Of a DNA stretch of 64,000 nucleotides, positions 34,562-47,020 are shown piece by piece. The translations under genes were made by a program, and so were the position numbers. The stretch lies in contig NC_088315.1 of the NCBI RefSeq assembly GCF_910592395.1, positions 5,830,501-5,894,500 of the forward strand, given 5' to 3'. Within the stretch, counting starts at the first letter, position 1, and each line of letters begins with the position of its first letter. The notes under the pieces are model-generated. The model worked only from the letters and a program-made list of their open reading frames with translations, did not search any database and was not told the origin of the DNA. The stretch comes from Lineus longissimus (lineage: Eukaryota; Nemertea; Pilidiophora; Heteronemertea; Lineidae).

Positions 34562-35150
34562 TTCTGGTTGTGACACTGATCTGTCATGGAGGGACATCCG
34601 ATACCTGAAAACTGATAACTATTTGATCTAAAATCTGAACACCAGGATCTTAATAGATTCTATTTATGGTTGTGAAGTTGACCTGTCCTCAAAGGACATC
34701 TGAAAACTGGTGGTTATAACATTGTCCTAACTTCAAGGGGCATCAGAAATCTGTACAAAGATATATTTGTGGTTGTGACATTGACCTGCATGCCATTAAG
34801 GAACATCTGAAACCTGAACACCAATATCTATTTCTCGTCGACACTGACCCGTCTTCAAGGGACATCTGAAATCTGAATACCTATTTGTGGTTGTAAGACC
34901 TGTCCTCCAGGGACATCCGAAATCTGAACACCAATATCTATTTCTGGTTGACATTGACCCGTCTTCAAGGGACATCTGAAATCTGAATACCTATTTGTCA
35001 TTGTGGACCTGTCCTCAAGGGACATCTGGAGCTTATTGGTAGTCAAAACACTGACCTGTCCTGGAGGGACATCTCAAATATGAACACAGACATTTGTGGT
35101 TGTGACATTGACCTGTCTTCATGAGACATTTGATACCTGAACACCCTGAT
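34562..35150. repeat. Degenerate minisatellite, about ten 42-65 bp units
   Basis: Repeats of GGTTGTGACATTGACCTGTC followed by TTCAAGGGACATCTGAAATC and CTGAACACC. Units vary in length and by 10-20% in sequence. Related motifs occur singly near 13.4-13.6 kb and 30.8 kb. Confidence 0.85.
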
Positions 35151-35713
35151 CTATTGGATCTTAATGAAACTAGACAGCAGGCCTAAGGGATAAGGGTTCA
35201 ACTTGGAGACCTGATTTATGTCTTATGTATGGCACAACTCAAAAGATCTGTCCCAAAAGCAACAATCCCAATTTGTCGTTCTAGTGTACGTGGAGGCAAC
35301 TCATGAAAGGTACCCCCTTGGGCTGCTAATCCCCACTCGTATCCCTTCTGTCATACAGGCACAATATTCACAACCAAATCTGAGCCCCTGAATCCTGGTT
35401 GTGGACACCACTAAGTTAGATATCAAGGGACTTCCTCTCTGAGTGACATAAAGAGAAGTCATGTGCAAATGTTTGGAAAATATCCGAGTTGTTGGAAAGC
35501 TTTTTTGAGAAAATCTTGTCCAGAGAAATAGATGATAATCATTATAATGGAACAAGAAAGACTTAGAGGGATGGTCAAGCAGTACATTTATTCTGACTTG
35601 TGAACCAGGTCCTGAAGGTCCATAATTTTGGAGAAAATCTCTTGCATCCCACACATATATACAATAAAAGTGACAGAACCAGCCATATTCCCCAGGCCTG
35701 TGGCTTGCTTGAT

Positions 35714-35730
35714 GGGGGGGGGGGGGGGGG
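35714..35730 (+). repeat. Poly-G tract, 17 G
   Basis: Uninterrupted G run on the + strand. It creates artificial glycine- or proline-rich open frames around it. Confidence 0.95.
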
Positions 35731-35974
35731 TGACACAAGAACACCAGTTCGAAAATTAGCCAAACTGCATGAAAAACCTATTTTGAGATGTTTTGAGTAA
35801 GGGGAGGCAATTTGTCACTATCCACTGAGATAAAAAACCTATCTGTCATGTCTTTAGTCCCTTGCCACTCCCCGCCCCCACTTGAAACAGCTTGTTTCCA
35901 CGAATATCAACGTCCACTTTCATGCGTGTCATTTATGCACACCGGCAACATGTGCTTCGCTGCACAGGGCAAAC

Positions 35975-35988
35975 AAAATGGCCGCCGG
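35975..35988. promoter_or_regulatory. YY1-like promoter motif
   Basis: AAAATGGCCGCCGG matches the core of metazoan YY1 promoter elements (ATGGC). A second, AAGATGGCG, is at 37401-37409. Both lie in a locally CpG-richer region between the candidate minus-strand exons and PKMYT1. A promoter role is inference. Confidence 0.3.
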
Positions 35989-36365
35989 AACAGTGTATTC
36001 AGTTATCCACTGGACTGGTCAGTTTCAACATGATTTTCACCGATAAAAATGGTGAATATCTCCACGTACTTCCGTTTATCAGATAGAGAATTGCATACAG
36101 CACAAGAATATCTGGCTTAGGCACTTTGGTGAGTGTCATAGAACACAGAATCGACGTTTTTTTATGAAAAAAAATATGCGGGCAGGTACGGCAAAATATT
36201 TTGCCCAACTGCACAAAACTCGCACAAAAGTCCTTATTATTGCCACAATAACACAAGAAACTATTAAACAATCGGAATATAGATGAGCTAAGCTACATAA
36301 TGAATGAACTTACCATCCGAAAGATGTCTTTATTCGCGAAATCGAGTTAAAATCAAAGAATTTAT

Positions 36366-37000
36366 CGGGAGAAATTTCGAAACATAAAAGCCGCAGCGCC
36401 GGTGGATTTTACACGTGGTCAGACGATCGTGTGCTGAGAGGATTACGTCATTTTCTGATAATTTTAATTAGATAGATTGGGTGAATATGCAGAGTAAATT
36501 TTCGACTCGGCACCAAAACTTCATCTAAAATATGGAATTGCCCGGGTGCTATCTGATAGAATTACTTGATACTTGACCCTCGATCAAATACTTTCCCGGG
36601 AAATTCGTCTCTATCTCATTTCAGAATTTAGGAAATTCAGAAATATTATTGAGAGCGTCTTTCACCGTCTTCTTTCAATAATTAATAGCCGGGAGAAATT
36701 TCGAAACATGAAAGCCGCACGTGGCCAGACGATCGTGTGATGAGAGGATTACGTCATTTTCTGATAATTTAAATTAGATAGATTTCGGTGAGTATGCAGA
36801 GTAAATTTTCGACTCGGCGCCAAAACATCATCTAAAATATGGAATTGCCCGGATTTTATCTGATATAATTACTTGATACTTGACCCTCGATCAAATACTT
36901 TCCCGGGAAATTCGTCTCTATCTCATTTCAGAATTTAGGAAATTCAGAAATATTATTGAGAGCGTCTTTCACCGTCTTCTTTCAATTATTAATAGCTGGA
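36366..37000. repeat. 324-bp direct tandem duplication
   Basis: 36366-36689 is repeated at 36690-37000 with a few substitutions and an 18-bp deletion in the second copy. Each copy contains GATTACGTCATTTTC (a CRE-like half site), CGACTCGGC and the palindromic TTTCCCGGGAAA. No coding sequence. Confidence 0.92.
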
Positions 37001-38091
37001 CGAATAGTTGATTGTGACAATGTCTTTTATGACAGGCCCGAAGTGTAGTCGGAGCTTTGTCCACTAATTATTTGCTTGCTGTTAGGTTTGCTACAAATGG
37101 CGCTCGTTCTTGGTTCTATTCTATTCCGAGCCCGCCCAGTTCCGAGCCCGGGTTCCCCATAAGTCCATAATTATGACGTTCACATCCTGAGAGAACCAAG
37201 GGTCGATGTTACCAACTAAGTGTTGGCATGGACAGTCAGTTGGCCGCGCCCCCGTTCGCAGCGCCAAAAGAGCGTTTCTCTCTGCGTTGCGCTGCTACTG
37301 TCACCTATCGGTAAAAATTTGATACTAATTCGCGCCATATTTGTGGCAGAGACTAAAACCTCTGTAGCATGCACCACTGTTCGGGGAGAGCGATTGATCA
37401 AAGATGGCGAAATTGTTCGTTATTGAAAGAAAAAATTGGTGTTTATTTCATCAAATTCCAAGCAAAATCAACCGAGTTTGATCAATTTTTCGAAATATGA
37501 TATTTTCGCAATCTTCGCTGAACATACCTCACTCAAAGATATTTTCCAGCTTTGCGGCGATATTTGGTAAATTGATTTTTTGCGAAGTGGTTGACCAATC
37601 CTAAATGAATTCATATCTTTTAAAACATTTGAGCACCCGGTTTCCCAAATATTTCTTTTTTGGCACTTAATTTGGTGATTTTTCGAAGAAATCTCATTAA
37701 TATTTATGACGTTTTGGATCACGTGATGTTAATCAAGCCGTTTTTCGCGGCAATTGCGTGCACGACGCGATATTGTAAAAATATTTTAATGCACAGCGTG
37801 TCTCAAAAAAATTGTGGTTAAAAGTGAGAATGGCATGATGGTAGCCTGTTTGAGTTCTGTTGATGAATATGCTTAGTCTGACTATAATTTCTACAACTTG
37901 TGGCCAAATGACCAGATGATTTTGAGCCTTTTGATAAAGCTACTGGTAGAATAGTCGTCAGAAATGTCAGAGCGACAGTGACTGAGTGAGTGTTATGTTA
38001 TTGTTATGTTATGAGACTGGAGGTATGTCATGTGTTCCACCATATCGTCATTGATATTGACCAGGAATACTATCGATTTGTGTGGATGTGC
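37001..38091. other. Non-coding, promoter-like sequence
   Basis: Locally CpG-rich from about 37.1 to 37.45 kb and again near 37.74 kb (TTTTTCGCGGCAATTG, E2F-like). GCGGCCAACTGACTGT occurs inverted near 37.24 kb and direct near 39.75 kb, hinting at a repeat family. No gene supported. Confidence 0.4.
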
Positions 38092-38586
38092 TCAAACAGT
38101 AAAGCATGAGCCATGATGCTTCACTTCCGAAAAGATCCAGGTGACTGAGATGTCTACTACTACTGTTGGGCAATCCGGCTGATTCTTCAGAAATTTCTCT
38201 GTATATCCTCTGTGAAAATAAACTTTCTCATAATGATATATCTTTTGTTTGTTTGGTAATTTTAGTTGCCTATGTTTAGGCACTTTTTTGCCAGATTTGC
38301 CTGTAAAAGGCTGCCATAGTTCAGGAAAAGAAATCATATACACATTACAATGTGGATCTTCACGGTCCAAAACACCAGGGCCTACTAGGTGACATGGCTC
38401 AATAATAGGCATTGTCTGGTAATTTTGGACGACCTTTGGATGGATAGTTTATTTTCCCTGACCCTGGCCTGGGTCTGAACGGGCTTCCAAGCCATCAATG
38501 ATGCTTATAAAGCCGGGAATAGCCTCATCAGTACCCCCACAAGAGTTATTTTGTGCCAGACATCGCGCACAGAACTTGCCATCATC
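38092..38586 (-). pseudogene. Open frame interrupted by one stop, unidentified protein fragment
   Basis: On the minus strand a single frame runs from 38586 to the stop at 38092, broken by one TAA at 38449-38451. The first 45 codons include a paired-cysteine motif (KFCARCLAQNNSCGG). The last 118 include MPIIEPCHLVGPGVLDRED and KQKIYHYEKVYFHRGYTEKF. The composition looks coding. It may be a decayed gene or transposon fragment, or two exons with the stop in an intron; CCAG just before the ACAATGCC segment could be an acceptor. No family recognised. Confidence 0.35.
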
Positions 38587-38589
38587 TCA

Positions 38590-40340
38590 TTTTTAGAGTT
38601 GCTGTATCAGTAAAAGATAATACCAAAAAGCTGATAAAGTATGTAATTGGAGCAGCATGACCAATGCCAGTGTTAAAGGTGTAAACTTAACCTAGTACAG
38701 GACATCTTCCTGCAAGATTGTGATTGGTTTAACTTGAAGTTTGTCATCAATTTGACTGTTGTAATTGTACATCCAGGCTGTTGTCATTCAGGAAAAATCT
38801 GCTTTATCTTTCAGCTAATACTTTCGCTTCTCCAGTCAATCGGGTTTGATGAACATGTCAAGCTGTTGAATGGTGTAAACAATCATTAGCAAATAACGTC
38901 ACGAATGAAAATAAGTTTGATTCCTTCCACTTGAAAAGTTCAACAGCACCACTTGCAAGAATTTGAATTTGGCATTGTGTTTTACACCCTTCAACAATTG
39001 ACTGTCTGTTTGTTATTGGTGTTCTTGTTTCAATGTTAGCGTTTCACTGTTAAAGAGTTTCAGGATGCAGAAGAGAGGATTAGTTATCTTTAATGTTAAG
39101 TTTCTTCTTTGCATCATTTTGTCATTAAATTTGGGCAATGGTGGTCTCATGAAAGGAGGGATGGGACGGCAGGATGGGCTATTGGACAAGTTTTCATAAT
39201 CAGTATTCTAGAACACGTTTTGTAGCGATGGTGGCGATCCTAGTGTTCGGGCCTCTTCGGCTCAACTTCGGGTGTGGTCGGAACCTAAATCCGGCTGCAA
39301 CATTTTCTGACAAAAATCCGAGGCAACTTAAACGTATTTTCTAGCCGTGCGGCAGAAATAATCATTTTTACTATCGTGTTATTCAGTCAAAGATACATAT
39401 AACAATAAATATCAGTCATTACTTCTGAGCACGCACGATGTTTTTGATGAGTTAGGTGCATTTATTCAACAAAATTACGTGAAAAAATTGCAAATTTTCG
39501 GGCGACGACCGCTGTTCAAAGTCACGTAAACAGCAAACCTCAGGACTTTTTACACTTTTTTCTTAATGAAACTACTAATTAATGTTTCATCTAGAATAAT
39601 ATGTTCCGTTTACATGTCATTCAGAAAGATTTTGGCAAGTTTAGGATCGATTTCCGACTTCATATTTTTCACGCCTAAATGTACGCGATAATGAGCTCGT
39701 AATGATATGCAGTGACGTCATAGCGCAGAGAGAATTACGCGGAAATGGGGCCGCGGCCAACTGACTGTGGAGGTACTATTTTCTATAAAACTTCCGTGGT
39801 GTTGGCGGCAGAATAAGGAGAATAGAACCACCTAAACGGTATTAGTCGGGGGTGACCCCGTCTCTTCCAGAACAAGACCACGGCAACAGCAGAATAAGGA
39901 AAGACCAGAATGAAACAACGAATCTCCGAGAGGGCCCTTTAAGAAAGATCTCGCGCAACATTTCTTCAGTGGCCCTGAAAGGGTTTTCCATCAAAACTTC
40001 AGTTAATAGTGAATACAATCCAAGTTGGTGTTATTTTTAATTCTTAGTAAATTTGTGTATTTGCCCTTTTATGATATGTTAAATATGACTGATTTATTGC
40101 AAAAAAAACAATTAAAGGTTGTTTGCTAGCAGTTTGATCATGCTGTGCAAGACTTGAAAATGCCCTTGACCCCTGACCCTAGAAATATGGCGGGTAAATC
40201 GCACGTCTTGTTGTTTTGGAAAATAAAACTCGCCTAATTTCACTAATCTCGTCTCGATTTGCAAATCAAATACACTGTCGAGGAAGAAGATACTTTGTCG
40301 GCTAAAGAGAAATAAACGACTGAGATAAGTTTTGTCTAAA
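38590..40340. other. Upstream region of PKMYT1
   Basis: No gene seen from 38.6 to 39.2 kb. From about 39.2 kb CpG density rises, with a perfect CRE (TGACGTCA, 39713-39720) and a YY1/E2F-like ATGGCGGG at 40187-40194, 150 bp before the PKMYT1 start codon. The core promoter is probably between about 40.1 and 40.3 kb (inference). Confidence 0.4.
39713..39720. promoter_or_regulatory. Consensus CRE (TGACGTCA) upstream of PKMYT1
   Basis: Perfect palindromic ATF/CREB site about 620 bp before the PKMYT1 ATG, in a CpG-containing region. Occupancy is unknown. Confidence 0.35.
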
Positions 40341-43300
40341 ATGGCTACAATAAGGACACCAAGACCAACACCCAAGTTTTTTCGAGAAGCCCAAACTTTC
40401 TCGACGAAAAAGGTAAAAATAGAGAGGTTCCAAAACACCCCATGGTTAAAATTTACAATCCCCGATCGGAAATGACGTAGTTTGATCGCCTCGCATTCAA
40501 CTATAAATCCATTGAACAGTGGTGCTTCGTTAGTCAACCGATGACCTTTTTTTGGGGTGTGATCGGGGATTGTAAACTCGTTCCGGCCTACGGACTACGG
40601 TATGATTCACAAACAATAACGACATCACGTTTCTAGCTACCGCCAGTCAATGCAGTAGGCCTAGGCCTACCGAGCGTGGGCCGTCGTCCGTCGGGGTTGG
40701 GGGCATGTACTTTAAATTGCATTATTTGACCATTAATTCTATTACCAATTTTAGGAACGAGGTACTCCAAGAGAGGCGCCACCACCCAAACCACCTGTGA
40801 AGAGTGCACCACCAGTCAGTCGAATTTACCAGCATCGTCCTATTCTCCATGCGCAGAGAGTTTCATTCAAACATGAAAATAACAACAGTATCCTTTACAA
40901 TTGAATATTTCTGTTAGTAAGACAGGGACTCTTGATTTCATGACATAGTTAGTAGTTCTACGGAGCTATTCTTTGTCTTCGCATGGAGGTATCTTAATAA
41001 TACCTCCATGGTCTTCGTAAAGCTGGTCATGTGGACATGTTTCTTGAGGCTGAATCTCCTTCCTTCCTCTCACAAGTCTTGGATATCTTCCCAGGATGTG
41101 GTCAACAGTCTATGGGTTCCGCATCGCATAATCCATGGAATGTGTAGCATATTCTGGGATCCTTGACAAATAAAATCCATCAACATTGTTGACCAATCAT
41201 CTTCATAGTCTTCAGAAAGATAGTTAAGTCAAACAGATGAAAACCAACTGGCTGTTTCAAAATGAGGGAGAATATCTGTTCATTATTCTTCATGAAATGC
41301 TTAAGACAAGATTTTAGAACTTAAACGCCATTATGAATTTTATAATCCTTAACAAGTTGTCAAGCACACCTTCTTAGTCCCCACTATGATGAGATGAGTA
41401 AAGACCTCTATTTTGATCAATGTTTCCAAATAGAGTGTAAGCTTGGGGTTGGATCCTTTGGTGAGGTACGTGCAATTCTTTTCAGTAATATTTACTTCTG
41501 AAAAAAGCTCTGATAAGTACATGTAAAGTATTCCGGTTTTGGACAGAAATTATTTGACAAAGTCGCAAAGTTTATTCCAATCAATATGAATTTTTTCCGG
41601 TTTAGGTGTTCAAAGTAAAGAGCAAAGAAGATGGGAAGTTTTACGCCATCAAGAGATCACGTGAGCGATTCCGCGGTGAATCCGATCGTCGCAGAAAGCT
41701 TGAGGAGGTAGCGAAACACGAGCAGCTTCCAAAACATCCAAACTGTGTTGCGTTCTTTAAGGCTTGGGAGGAGAGACAACATCTATACATTCAGACAGAG
41801 CTTTGTCATACATGGTGAGCAATAGTCTACAATGAGTTACAGTGGCTTGAATCGAATTAGCTGGGGGTGCAGTCACTCGTATCTATTCAGGGTTCATGGC
41901 GAGGTCTGTTTTGATACCAGGAAAACAACAAACAAAGTGGAAAGACCATGGCAATCACGTCTAGTGAGATCATCAGCAGTCATTACCATAATTGCATAAA
42001 TTTAAAATTATCTTCATATTCATTTTCAGTCTGAGTAATTTATCGGAGATGTACCACGACATTCCAGAGGCTATTATTTGGAATTACCTTGTGGATTTGT
42101 TAATGGTAGGTGATGCATTTTGAATGTGCTTTGGAAGTTCTAACTAAAGCAAAACTTGACCCTTAAATTGTTCCTGCATCAGAATTGATGAATCGGCTTG
42201 CAAGCCAGAAATTTTCAAAGTGGCTCTCAGCTTGTGTGGCTGCAAATAGCTTTATCAAACTGGCAAACTGCGATCTATGTTAAACTGTTGTTGTCAGTGT
42301 GTTAGTCACCCAACACCTTGTCTATATTTTCATCTTTTGTTGATGTTTATTTCAGGCTGTGAAACACCTTCACGATCATGACCTGGTGCACATGGACATC
42401 AAACCAGAGAATATTTTCATCATGGACGACGGAACGTGTAAACTCGGTGACTTTGGCTTGGTGCTGGATCTGTCTAAGGTAAAAAAAGTTTATGCAGTAA
42501 AATCTTTTCTTCGACCACTGAAAATGAAATAAAAACAACAATGGAAAAGGAGTGAAGAGTGGATTATTCACTGACAAGTGAACTCATACTTCGAATTGCA
42601 TTATATTCATTCTGAATCACCATTTCAGATGGCCTCTCTAATTTGTTTAAAGTTCTAAACATGATTTATAAAATTTGTGTCCATTCCAGGGTACTGATTA
42701 CTCAGAGGCTCAGGAGGGTGATCCAAGGTACATGGCCCCTGAACTTCTCCAGGGAAAGTTCTCAAAAGCTGCAGATGTGTTCAGTCTTGGCATATCCATC
42801 ATGGAGCTCGCCTGTGACCTTGACCTCCCCAAGGGCGGCGAGGGCTGGCACCAGTTGCGAAATCAACAGATGCCGAGAGAATTCATGAAAGGGATGTCAG
42901 AAGATTTACAATATGTGCTGCGCAAGATGTTGAAGCCTGATGAAAGATTGAGGCCATCCGTGGATGACGTCCTTGGAGAAGCTGTAATCCATGCAGTTTG
43001 GAAGAGAAGGAAACGGCAAAGAATTCTGAAACATATTGTAAGTCGAATCTATATTTGTAATCCTGTGTCAAAGAAGAGTGCGTTGAAGGAAAATTTTCAA
43101 GATAAAGTGTTCAGAATTGTCATTGTTAATCAGACTATTTTGAATTAGCTTTCGGTGTTTTTATTTAGGAAGACGCTGTCAGTGATGTTTCCCAGTTGTT
43201 AAATTCTATTCGTGAATTCATTTCATGTTGTGCATTTATTTTTCAGTATTCATTTACTGCCAACTTTTTCATGTCGATCCTGTCACTGCTTATATGGGTG

Positions 43301-45484
43301 TGGTTACATGTTACACGGCCTCTACATCGGTTAATACCAGACCGGCTTTGCACACCCCAGAAGCATCCACATTCGTCACATCCATCAGATTGGGACTACA
43401 GTTTCTCTGATGGTAAGAATAGAACTTCGTTTCTTAAAAAAAGAAACCCGGTACAACAACTGGGAGAGAAATAAGTACCAAAAAATCGAGTTACATACAC
43501 CTTCACAGGGTTTAGATTTGATCTTTCTGCTTTTCTTGTCCTACCCTTAATCTAGTGTTCAATTCAAGCCATATCGATCATCTTGCCTTCCCTAATATTC
43601 TAAGGGGTCCACTTCAAGCTCCTCAACTCAAAATTGTGTGATATGGGGTCAGCATCAATGGGTTTTTACATCAAAGTTTTATCCATATTTCAGATGACCT
43701 CCTTGATGCTGAAGACTGCATCAACGTTAGCAATAATTCCATGGGGGTGCCTCTTGATACCTCCACCTCTAGTGAAACAGACACAAGCTTCAATGGAGGC
43801 TTCAAAGTGCCAAGGTGAGCTAATTTTTCCTTCTGCAAAGTTTGTAAAATCAATTCGGCCTGTGCAGAATTACCTAAAAGTTGTGACTGGGACAATTGGA
43901 GAAACCCACATTTACATCTTTACTCCCTGTAGAAGTAAAATAACAAAAACTGAAAGCAGCCCCAAATGGAAATATTTGCAAGTCCTTAGAAGTTCATTCT
44001 CAAATATTCCTCTCAAAGAAGTCTAGGTATTTCAAGTTTAGTCAATGCTGCAGGCTGTCCTTCTGGGCAAAATGTTTTGATGCTGTTCCTTTTCCAGTAT
44101 TCCACATCGACGTGCTGTGACCTCACCTGGATTACGGTCACGTCAAATCACATCACTCACACCGAAGAACTCGTCTCCTATTCACCAGCTGTATTCAAGT
44201 GCTTCAAAGTAAGTAATGAGACATGCAAGTTAAAAAAAATATGTGACTGGCCATAAAAATGACCAGCAGGGATAAAACAGTAAGAGATTTTGAACATATG
44301 GTGCCATTATGAGGGCATTGACTCGTTCTTTCTGAATGCTCATCAATCTGGTTGGTGCAGTATTCTTTCGTCAAATCCTTGTGCCATTCTTGGCAAGTTT
44401 TGGCTTTTCAAGTTGAGAATCACGTGCTGTTTAATCATACCACCAAATTCAGCTATACTGCATGTCCCAGCATTTTTATGACGTGTTTATGTTTGTATTC
44501 AAGATTGACCTCCTCAGAACGCCTAAATTCAAGTTTCAACAGTGATTCATCGTGCTCGCCGAATAACAGCTTCACTGATGACCGAGATGATGAAAATAAA
44601 AATAAGCCTATTGGGCCAAAGAATTTGATTAGCGTAAGTATTACTGTGTAGTTTGACATTTAAATTGTCCCCAAAAGTTAATGAATAAAATTGTCTGGTT
44701 CGGATACACAAACTCAAGATTTTGGGTGACGAACGTGCTTGACATGGTATGACCTTGTAAAGTAATCGGAAGATAATCCTCTTTGGTTAAAAAATGCTTT
44801 GAAATTATCTATTGCAACTGCTTTTGCAGATGTTTCATTTTGTTGAAGACGACAGCTTCTAGGTACCAATTCTATTATTTGGTCCCCAATCCCTGTGCTT
44901 CCTCTAATGAGAAAATTTTTCTTATTCAGTAATGCTTCGGGATCCCTTTTAAAACCACATTTTAACAACCTTATTTCTCCTCTCTCTTAACCCAAATTCA
45001 CTACCTCACCACTCACCACAGTGGCAGCACAATATTTGTTCATTGCCTCACAATGGTAAACTACATGTACACTGTCTTGCTAATTGTGCAACATTTACAA
45101 ATATTTATGTTAAGAAGTTTCCTTAAATTGTGGTGCATTAGGAGGCAGGGTCTACATGTACATGTATGTTTGAAATGGAAAGCTGGTACCTTGGTGTGGG
45201 TGTGCGGGTACCAGGCATCAATAAAGACTGGACTGAATCAAATGTGGCCTGTTCCGATTCCTCATGTGAAAGAGTGACTCATGCTCGCTGGCAGCTTGAA
45301 GTTCTCTTTGTAGAGTCGGTGTTCTAGGAACCATCCTATCTTGTTAGGTCAACTAACAATGTCCAATAAAGGGTGCTCTCCTCTGTGGACATTAATCTTC
45401 TTTCAATGCAATAACTTGGATATTGTTGTCTACACAAGTTTTCTTTCCCATTTTCAGATATTCGAGGCGGCGTCTGGAGAATAA
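40341..45484 (+). CDS. PKMYT1: Membrane-associated Cdk1-inhibitory kinase Myt1
   Basis: Wee-family kinase that phosphorylates Cdk1 on Thr14/Tyr15 from the ER/Golgi membrane and holds cells before mitosis. Exons: 40341-40412, 40755-40887, 41378-41465, 41606-41814, 42030-42105, 42356-42478, 42690-43037, 43247-43412 (or from 43169), 43694-43814, 44098-44208, 44504-44633 and 45458-45484 (TAA). Motifs: [10 protein letters not shown] and RVSF in the N-terminus, Gly loop [12 protein letters not shown] with AIK lysine, [10 protein letters not shown] catalytic loop, GDFGL, the Wee/Myt1 hallmark [14 protein letters not shown], and [17 protein letters not shown] hydrophobic anchor ([14 protein letters not shown]) follows the kinase domain and the tail PIGPKNLIS matches vertebrate Myt1. 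Exon 2 ends in phase 1 while exon 3 begins by completing a codon in phase 2, so a short exon (length 1 mod 3) between 40.89 and 41.37 kb is probably missing from this list. Length is then about 530-560 residues. All other junctions agree in phase. Confidence 0.95.
40452..40576. repeat. Perfect 16-bp inverted repeat in PKMYT1 intron 1
   Basis: TTTACAATCCCCGATC at 40452-40467 and its exact complement at 40561-40576, separated by 93 bp. It could be the remnant of a small element or a hairpin in the intron. No other evidence. Confidence 0.7.
43169..43246 (+). other. Optional 26-codon extension from an alternative acceptor in PKMYT1
   Basis: Acceptors TTTATTTAG (to 43168) and TTTTTCAG (to 43246) are both in frame with the flanking exons. 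Using the first inserts [20 protein letters not shown] and following residues just before the membrane anchor. Which is used cannot be decided from sequence. Confidence 0.5.
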
Positions 45485-47020
45485 GGGGAAATGAGTAATC
45501 CGACTCTGATGGAGAATCGCCAGGAAGCTTCAGTCCATCGTGGAGTCGGAGAGGACCAGTAGTGAATTAGCATGATCATGATATACAGTATCATGATGCT
45601 CTGGACAGTTACATTTGCTTCGGCTTTAGCTGAACAGTATATATCAGTCCCAATGATTTCCACAAGAAAGTGGCAATGTGATTGCTTATTGGCCAGTCCA
45701 TTTTGATAGCTTTGGTTTCCTTGTAATCTTTTTCCTCATTATGACAACAAAGTCTTTGTGATTCAGTTACAGGTGTTTTATACTATCTAATATAACAGCC
45801 TTCTTAAGATATTGCTTTTGCCCTGTAATTGTTGGCCTACCATCATTTGTGCATGTTCAGTTTTGTATGACTAATCTTTTGGTGCTATGATTCATGTTCT
45901 ATTGTAATTGCTTGTATAATCATCTTTTTAAAGTAAGACTGAAAACATTCCTTTACTGTTCTGGTCATCGTAGCTTTGTGTCCATCCGTACTCATCCTGT
46001 CTTCCTCTTCATTCAGTGATTCATGCTGATATTCTTGAGCCTTGCACATGTAGCCCCCCGGAAAATTATGTTCTTTTGTGAGTTCACTTTGTTCATTGTT
46101 TTGCTCAGAATCTGATTTTTGTACCTAAAGTGAAAAACAATGTGTCTATACAGAAAAATTCGGAGTCTTTTAAAAAGTGAAAATGAATGGGGTGTCTTAC
46201 CCTGGGCAGTAATACCATTCCATTGCCTGTCTCTGGTCATGGTCTGTGGTGTGTATTAACCTTTTGATGAGTTTCGAGGTAAAATGTTGAGCACAGCAAG
46301 CTGAGGTACTTTCTGACGGACCAAATATTTCTTGTTAAAATATGTATTTATCCAGTTTGTTAATTGTATGATGAAGATTCAAAATCATGTTCATGTGGTG
46401 TAGGCAACCATTCACACAGATGATTAGATTGGCCACCTGGACTTACCTTTCTTCATGTAGTTGTTGGTTTACATAATATTGGGGCAAAACAGTCCATTCA
46501 GGTAAAACAGGGTTGTTTGGGGTTGGTATGGGAGCACCTGTTTGTGATGTGTGATATGGTTGGACAGAAATGCTTGACTCGAAATAGGATTTTAGTAGAT
46601 CTGAGGCAAAAGGTATGTGTTTGGCAAGCAAGTGATTGGTTCTGTATCACATACTCATACATTATTGTCATGCAATCTTGTCTTGTCCTGGTACAACATG
46701 ACTAAAACTGGTGCATTTGACATTATTTGAGGTCTTCATAAGGCTTCACCAGTTGTACTGTCTGGTTGTCACTTTCGATTTAACGCTTGCCTCGGATAAT
46801 AAGTTTGGACTTTCACTCTTGTTTCCAACAAGCTTGCCGTGTTCTGATGTCATGGTACATCATCACTAAAAATTGTGCACTTCTGATATGACAATTTTTA
46901 TACACGTATTCTGAAACCGAGTTATCTGAAGAAAATCAGCAAACAGAAGATGTATATTGAGCCTTGGTTTTTTTTATGTCTTGTAAATATGAATGTAAAT
47001 AAAATTCATCAACTTAACAA
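45485..47020 (+). other. PKMYT1 3' UTR
   Basis: No coding sequence. Ends in an AT-rich stretch with AATAAA at 46998-47003, about 1.5 kb after the stop codon; no earlier strong hexamer was noticed in this interval. Confidence 0.55.
46998..47003 (+). terminator. Probable polyadenylation signal of PKMYT1
   Basis: AATAAA within ATGTAAATAAAATTC, 1.5 kb downstream of the stop and upstream of the convergent fucosyltransferase gene. Confidence 0.5.

Noticed and set aside
40112-40537. 141-codon minus-strand frame over the PKMYT1 start
   Set aside because: Antisense to the first PKMYT1 exon and intron, with no domain; the plus-strand start is supported by homology and splice phase.
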